From NCBI GenBank assembly GCA_030268105.1, contig BSDZ01000016.1, positions 3,045,501 to 3,109,500 of the forward strand: a stretch of 64,000 bases of DNA, written 5' to 3'. Both the position numbers and the translations under genes were made by a program. The stretch is from Volvox africanus (taxonomy: Eukaryota > Chlorophyta > Chlorophyceae > Chlamydomonadales > Volvocaceae). Shown piece by piece: positions 54,201 to 62,525 of this stretch (its first letter is position 1; the number at the start of each line of letters is the position of its first letter). The notes beneath the pieces were generated by a model. It saw only the letters and a list, made by a program, of their open reading frames with translations. It was not told where the DNA came from and made no database searches.

Positions 54201-57200
54201 CCAATGCCCCTGCGATGTTTCAGGCAGTTATGGACCGCATAATTAGGCCGTTTATCGACAGGTTCATTGTTTGCTACCTGGATGACATCTTGGTTTATTC
54301 TAAGACGGGCGAGGAGCACTTGGAGCATCTTCGGCTCGTGCTCGACATGATGAGGCGGGAGCAATTGTTTGCTAAACGCGCCAAATGCTTTTGGGTGCAG
54401 CCTCAGGTGGAATATTTGGGCCACATTGTGTCGGCCACCGGTGTAAAGATGGACCCGCGGAAGGTCACCGTGGTTCGCGATTGGCCTGTGCCTCAGAACC
54501 TCACGGAGCTGCGTAAGTTCCTTGGCTTGACCAATTATTTCTGAAAGTTCATTGAGAAATATTCCATCATTGCGGCCCCGCTTACTAACTTAACTCGCAA
54601 AGGTGTTTTCGTTTCGCTCGAGTCATGGACGTCGCAATGCCAGCGGGCATTCGAAGAGCTCAAGCGAACCGTTGCCGAAGATGTCACCCTTGCATTCCCT
54701 GATTACTCGTTGCCGTTTCGTGTTGAGGTGGTGTCTGATGCCTCAGTATTCGGAAGCGGCGCTGTATTGTTACAGGAAGGGCGACCGATTGCCTTCACAA
54801 GTAAGAAGTTTTCTGGTGCGGAGATTCGCTACACCACCGGGGAACAGGAGCTTCTGGCAGTGCTGCATGCTTTAAAGGAATGGCACTGTTACCTCGAGGG
54901 ACACCCATTTACTTTAAAGACTGACCACAAGCCCCTAACGTTTTTGCAAAGCATTCCGACGTTGAACCGCCGTCAGGCTAGGTGGATGGAATACCTAGCT
55001 AGGTTGGACTGCACCTGGGAGTACATTTCTGGTAAATTGAATATTGCCGATGCTCTCAGTCGACATCCGTCGCTACATGCTGCAATTTTGTCAGTGCCCG
55101 TCGTGCGACCGCATAACGAGGAGGTGCCGATCACGACGGACCTCGTGGAGCGGTTGAAGGTTGCCTACAACGCAGATGCCTGGTTCTCGGAGCCGGCTAA
55201 TGTGGAATACCTTCGCAAGCAGAATGGCCTTTGGCTACGGACGGAGGGTGCGGCTACACAGATCATCATTCCGAACGACGACGCGCTACACTACGATATC
55301 CTTGCGCGGTTCCACGAGGACCCGTTAGCAGGACACCCTGGTAGCAAGCGGTTGGTCGAGCTGATGCAACGTTCATTCTGGTGGTCTCGCTTGGCTAAAG
55401 ATGCGGCAAACTTCGTACAGACATGCGGTCTGTGCCAGCGCAATAAGGCTTTGCCCGGTAAGGGTCATGGGTTGTTGCAACCGTTGCCTGTCCCGGATGC
55501 GCCTTGGGAAAGTGTTTCCATGGACTTCGTAGTCGCGCTGCCCAAAACTGAGGGGGGATATGATGCGGTGTTCGTAGTGGTCATTCGTCTGACTAAGATG
55601 GTTCACCTAGCACCATGTACATCGTCCTGCACACCTGAACAAACGGCACGTTTGTTTTTTGACAATGTGGTTCGGTTACACGGTGTTCCCAAAAACGTGA
55701 TCTAAGACCACGGTGGGCAGTTCACGTCTAAGTTTTGAGAAGCGCTCTGCAAGCTAGTTGGCATGCGTGTCAACCTGAGCACAGCGTACCACCCTCAGAC
55801 TGATGGTCAAACCGAACGCACAAACCGCACGTTGGGTGATATGTTGCGCAATTATGCTGGTCGCACACCCCTCGTTTGGGATACATTTTTGACTGCGGCA
55901 GAATTCGTGCTTAACAATGCTGTTAACCGCTCCACAGGCAAAAGTCCGTTCTTTCTCAACTACGGATTTCATCCCGCGCTACCCGTGTGGTGTGAGTTGG
56001 AGGTGAACGTGCCTGCTGCTAAGATCTTTGCCAAGTCTTTTATGTCCCGTATCACAGACGCGAAGGCGTGTCTGGACGCGGCGCAGCAACGAACGACGGA
56101 ATACTACAACAAATCCAAGCAAGATGTGAAGTTTTCGGAAGGGCAACTCGTGTTGTTAAGCACCAAGAACTTGCGTTCCTTGGCCGACGGATCCCGAAAA
56201 CTCTTACCCCGCTGGATTGGACCATATCCTGTCATGCACATGGTCGGGAATGTAGCTGTGGAGCTCGCATTGCCCGCTGATATGACCATTCACCCCACAT
56301 TTCACGTATCACTTGTCTGTCCTTATCGTGGTACGGAACCCGTCCCTGAGCCTGCTAACGCCCCCACAGCGATTGAACCAGTTCCCGAGACCTGGATCAC
56401 TGGTAAACAGAAGTTTTACGATGTGGAGCGGGTGTTAGATTATCACGCACGTTGCGTGGGCCGACACCGATGTAAGCGGACAGTACACGAGTACTTGGTC
56501 AAGTGGACAGGGTATACCAGCAAGCACAACTTGTGGGAACCGGCACACAACTTATTGCAGGACATGAAGCCTCTGCTGGAAGAAGCCCACAAACGTGCCA
56601 CACAAGCCCAATGACCCCTGCAGTCGATGCTGTATGAAGCAGCGAGGACGCTGCATACGGAAGGGGGGATAATTGTTGTGCCACGGTTCATTTCCCGCCA
56701 ATGTGTAGGTCGATGCGGCGCTATGAGGCGAAGTGCTATTTTGATGAACGCATGAACGATCAATGCATATGAATGAACTTGCATGATATAAATGTATTCG
56801 TATACATTTATATATGCATTTGGCATGTCACCATTATCCATCGCGACATCGCATCATGGCAAATCCGCCTAGCATGCATGAAATCCCGAAGCATTGAAGT
56901 GTGCATTATGCCCGTGCTACGAAACGATAAGTAATATTATTTGATATAATATTACTTCATTACAGCACACGTTGAGAGCGCCGCACTCGTCACGATACAT
57001 GCCTTGCAACCGAATATCGTTATTCGGACCCTTGCATCATGCGAATGCTGGAAAGGCTTATCGGTTGTTATGCTTGGACATCGCCTATACGCAGTAGGGT
57101 TGTCACACTTAGGATCGGCCTCCTAGTGTGAATCGTCCTCCTAGTGTGAATCGTACGGCATTGCGATACTGTGAGTATAACAGATGCGAGGACGGCTAAG

Positions 57201-60200
57201 CAAGATAAGACATTCGATACCGGAGAACACTCGTGTGTTCTACACTATAATCACTATACGCTATTCTACTTAGCCCGAGCTAAGCCTGAACTTGGCTTAT
57301 CACCGCCGTGTGATGATTGCTTGCTTCCGGCACTGACGACGATTTCGTCATTTGCATCGCTTCGGTCTGTAAGATTGTAAGTTATATCTCTTCTTGTCTT
57401 GAAGTCTTCCGCTGTCTCTGTTTGCTCTCGCTTGCCTTGCTGTACCTCGCGCATCGGTGTCGAAAGCCTTCAGACGCGCAGATACTTATGAGCAAGCATG
57501 AAGGAGAGGTACAACATTCTGCTGGTGAAAGAGCCAAGAGATGGGCCTCCGCCTATTGCCTTCAGATGAAGACAGGGTCACAGCCTGTCAGTTTGCTGAC
57601 GATGCAGAAGTGGCCCTTGAAGGAGAGGAATCCGTGCCAGCCTTCCTTGTAGCCATGGATACTTTTGCCTGGGCATCAGGTCAACGCCTGAACCTGGATA
57701 AGGTGGAACTCCTACCCATAGGGGCTGTGGACGACCATCGTCAGGGACGCACAATCCATGGCCTGAAGGTGGTCACCACTGCGACAGCCCTTAACTTGCC
57801 AATGGACAACCAACTGCAGTCGCCCCAACCAGACTGGCCTGAGATGCTAGCACTGGCCTACAAGAGGATGCAACGCCTAGCCCATTATCCGCTCTCTGCC
57901 TTTGGTCGGGCTGCAGCAGTCTCAAGCTATTGCCTGCAAACAGTCACTTGGCATATGGAGCATGGTGGACCACCTCCAGATACCACTCTGACCTACATTG
58001 AACGCTTAGCTGTTCGCCTTGTAGATCGGCAACAGGGCCCAGAAGATCAGGGCCAGCGCTTCACTGGAGTACCTAGCAGACTCTTGGTGGGACACCCATC
58101 AACTGGTGGATTTGGCCTACTGCCCCTCAGGCAACACATCCGGGCAAGGCAAGCCATGTGGGCAGTGTGTTTCATCCGAGGGGCCCTGATGGCCAAGAGT
58201 GAGGGAGAGAGGGTAACACTTTTGGACACAGCAATGAATATAGTTGCTGAAGAAGAGGAGGAGGAGCCTGTTACTTGTGGTAATAATCGAAGTCTCCACC
58301 CCTGGATCCGGACCCTGGGCACCTACCTGGAGATCAACCATCCGGCCTTGGGCCCTTATCGCTGCCCAGGCAACTGGGCCCTGGCTGGGTGGAGAGACCT
58401 TGCCTGAGGAGATCAGCCGGATTGTAGGGGCCTTGGGGCACCTTCCGCCACTAGAAGATGTCAGCAACCCACCTTTAGCCCCTGGAGACTGGTGCTGGGC
58501 AGCTGCTCTCTGGGGAAATCCTTTGCTGCCCAACAATTCAGATGATGGGGGATTACAAGGGTATAACCAGATGCGCATCGCTGCTTCTGATATTCCGAAA
58601 ACCGCTTTCCAGACCCCCTTTGGTCACTTTGAGTACATGGTCTTGTCATTTGGACTTATGAATGCGCCCGCCACATTTCAAGCAGTGATGGATCACATGT
58701 TCAGACCGTATATCGACAGGTTTGTCGTTTGTTATTTGGATGATATTTTAACATATTCCAAAACGCGCTAGGAGCACATGGAGCATCTCAAGCTCGTGCT
58801 TGAGGTGATGATGCGGGAGCAATTGTTTGCCAAACGCGCCAAATGTTTTTGGGCACAGCCTTAGGTGGAGAATTTGGGCCACATTGTGTCAGCCACTAGG
58901 GTAAGAATGGACCCGCGGAAGGTAGCCGTGGTTTGTGACTGGTCTGCACCTCAGAACCTCACGGAACTACGTCAGTTCCTTGGCTTGACTAACTACTTCC
59001 GAAAGTTTATTAACAAATACTCCATCCTTGTGGCCCCGCTTACGAACTTGACGAGAAAAGGAGGCTTCATTTTGCTCGAATCATGGACACCCGAGTGTCA
59101 ACGAGCATTTGAAGAGCTCAAGCGTATCGTCGCCAATGACGTTACTCTTTCATGCCCTGATCACTCGTTGCCGTTTCACGTAGAGGTAGAATCCGATGCT
59201 TCTCTCTATGGAAGTGGTGCTGTATTGTTACAGGAAGGACGACCAATCATCTTCATGATCAAGAAGTTTTTGGGTGCCGAGACCTGATACACTACCGGAG
59301 AACAGGAGCTGTTGGCAGTCCTGCACGCTCTGAAGGAATGGCGCTGTTACCTCGAGGGCCGCCCATTCACACTGAAGACCGATCACAAGCCTCTGACATT
59401 TTTGCAAAGTGTCCCCACGCTGAACCAGCGACAAGCTAGATGGATGGAGTATCTAGCTCGTTTCGACTGTACATGGGAGTATGTTGTATCTCTCCTCCGT
59501 TTTGCTCATAAGTGTCTCCATGTCTGGGGCTTGGACACTAGCACAGAAGCGCTTGCAAGTACAACAAGCACTTGGAAGCAGCAAGAGACAGCGGAAGACT
59601 TGAGAGCGAGGAAAGATATAACTTACAATGATCGAAGGATATGATCGGCCGTCAGACCCAGCGGGCGGCTATCATCATACGGTTAATAGTGAATAGTGAA
59701 GCTCAGGCTTAGCTCGGGCTGAAATAGCAGAGGAAATAGCAATAGTCCAATTGAACACAGGGGTGTTCCACCCAGGCCTGGAAACACGCTACCCACTGAT
59801 GGCTTCGTGCAGAAAACTGCTCACAGCTGGGGACCTGGTAAGGGTGTACGACCTGCTGGAGCATGGCAAAATACCCCTCCCTCCGTGCATGAACTGGCTA
59901 GACTGGACCCAACAGTTTCTAGACCCCTCAGCTCGCCTCACCCAACTGTGAGACAAGGATTCTACCCATATGGCTCTTTCAGCTTTATGCAACGACATCA
60001 GCCCACCATGGATAGCAGCAGCAAGAGAGGTAGTCAACTGCTTACAACCCCAGCAGCAGGACAGGGTGGAGGACAGAATGCAGCAGCAGATGCCAGTACC
60101 ACCAGACTGCACCACATTGATGGCCATGATTGTCAGGAGTCTGGGCTGGAGATTGCCAGGGGACTTGGGTATAGTGCCTCTCTACAACCTTACGGTCAGC

Positions 60201-62491
60201 CAAGGTACTCAGCTGCAAGGGGTTTCAACAGCGGAGGAGCGATTGGAGCTCTTGACAGCTTATGTGCAGGAGGCGCAAGGGATGCCAACAGACGGACCAA
60301 CTCCTCCCTACCCTGCCACTGACCTCCAGCGCTTTCAGGCAACCCTAGACATGCTGTGGACAGCAGTTCGTTGGGAAAACAAAAACAAAGAGACGCTGTG
60401 GTGTTTGGTGGTCGATGGGATACTCATGCCTGGCAACACACATCTTTCCAGGGTGCCCATCAAACCATGTGCGTGTGGCAGCTATGGAGCTGATACTGAT
60501 CAACCTTGCTCCCCAGGCCTGCACCACTTCTGGGAGTGCCCTATAGCCAAGGTGGTGCGTGAACAGATTGACAGGCATCTGCCATTGCCGTCATCAGCCA
60601 CCATTGAAGGTGGCATGACCAGGCAACAGCTGTGGCTTGTCCAAGCACCTCCCGGTTGCGAGCAGGCCCCTTGGGACGTGATAGCCATGGCTGCTTTATC
60701 TTCTATGGAATATGGCAGGCACTGTCTCCGGGCGGCAACCCGGGAACTTTTGGGCAAGCTTGCATTGTTTTGCAGCGTTGAATATCCCTCACTATGGCTG
60801 GAATCGGGTGGGACCTCAACATCCCATCCTAGCCATAGTTGGCACGCAAATGCGGTGTGCAGTTCCGGTTGACATCACCGGCCTTGGAGCAGCAGGATAG
60901 AGCAGGGGCTTTAAGACAGGAGTTTTAAGGAGGAGGTTCTGTGGGAGGAAAGGGGGAGAGAGTCAAGAAGGTAGAGACAAGGGGAGGACGGTCTAATTCT
61001 TGAGGGGAAGGGGGAGGGTGGAGGGTGTTGTGGCTAGAGGTACCTGTGTCCAGGCTTCGGGTCCTAAAGGTTTTGGGAGGGGTCAGCGTGAGAGGTCTTT
61101 CCTTCTTGTGCAGTGTAGGTGTTTGCGGGGTCAGCTTTGGGTGGGGCCGGAAGGCTTTCTAGGGGGGCGCCAGTTTGGCTTGTCATCCCCTCCTCCGCCT
61201 CTTGTTGGGTTCTTCCGGCTTGGCTGTGTAAGAGTGTGCTTTCCTGCTGGTGTTTCTCCTCTGAAGGGATCTGTGTGTGTATGTCAGGCTCTTGCCAGGT
61301 CAGTTTCGGGTTAGAGGGGAGGGTTCCCCGTCCTTTGAGCAGCTAGATGTCCCCCGTTTTCTGTAGGGCCCTTCTGTGGTTTCTTGGTGGCCCTGAGTGC
61401 TCTGTAAGTGGCCAGGCGAGAGCCTCTGAGGTTTTTGCTGGCCCGAGTGAGAGGGGGAGCACGTGTCAGGACAGACAGACAAAGCCACGTGCTCCTCCCC
61501 TGCGCTGTGGTCCGGTCAGGAACCCTGGTGCTCGTCTTTTGAGGGCGAGTTGCCCACAGTGTAACACCCATAATACATACATAGATGGATGGATGGATGT
61601 GACCAGTGGTGAGGAAATGCAAAAAACAACTATCCCAACCTTTGATGCTCACCCTGTTGAAGATGAAGAAATCAATTCGTAGCGCGTCATAACCAGGCAC
61701 ACTCATGCATGCAGGCCTTATCACGCACGCAAGGGACCCGGACTATATATACAGCTCTCTTTATATAAAGAGCTGTATATATAGTTATATATAGTCCTAT
61801 ATATACATAAATAGGAGTATATATATATATAACTATATAACTATATATAACTATATAAAATAACTATATATATAATCATTGATAAGCACCGTAGCATACG
61901 CAATTGTTATCAGTACATAGCTATCTTGCTAGCTCGCAGCAGCAAGCTTTACAACTCATGTATAACAACGTAACAATAATAGCAGACAGGTGTGCAAGGC
62001 ATGTAAATATGTAAACCTCACCGACTGTGACGGGCTGGCCAAGGCCGTCATATAGCTGTATTCGCAGATTAAAGAAAGTGTCCGGCCTGACGATCAGAAC
62101 TTCAATATCCTTTCCACGGAATGTGCTGCCGTCATCAATACTGGATAAGTACGGCCCACAAGCAGTACACGTAATGTTGCTGGGCATCTGTGTCGGGTTT
62201 TCCCCACTGCTGCCGCTGCTGCCGTTGCCGCCTTTCGCGGGCACAAGTAACACGCCGTTAAATGAGATAAGGCGCATGTGCGTAGCGGGCACAGCCAGTA
62301 TCGGGGATGGTGTGGGTGTAGACAGACAATCTTGCATCAATTTGATCAGAGCGGAAAGAAGGTTTTGGTCATCTTCATAACCCTCGACCGGGAAATTCAC
62401 TGAACCTGGTGTTGTTGTTGTAAGTGTTGATCCCATCCGTTGTCTTACAAGTCCAGCGATCTCCTCTTGTTCGTCAGTAGTCATCGAGACG

Positions 62492-62525
<34 letters not shown>

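Larger units (their letters stand above)
50853..57516 (+). mobile_element. Ty3/gypsy chromovirus 2: internal region and 3' LTR, decayed
   Basis: Shares the middle LTR with element 1 and ends with its own LTR at 56,674-57,516; after this the LINE resumes at TTCTGCTGG. Right after the LTR, AATTGGTATTGAGAC resembles the 3'-end complement of initiator Met tRNA (TGGTATCAGAGC) and is the candidate primer-binding site. Confidence 0.8.
40350..61575 (+). mobile_element. LINE (APE-type non-LTR element) split by gypsy insertions
   Basis: Pieces in order: 5' part and ORF1 (40,350-42,212), ORF2 endonuclease and RT start (42,194-44,057), gypsy tandem, RT remainder (57,517-58,550), gypsy/inverted-LTR scrap, C-terminal zinc region and 3' UTR (59,771-61,575). 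The 3' end GTAACACCCATAATACAT is followed by the host microsatellite ATACATAGATGG. About 600 bp encoding the RT core between the fingers and the FADD motif is missing at the first gypsy junction. Confidence 0.75.
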
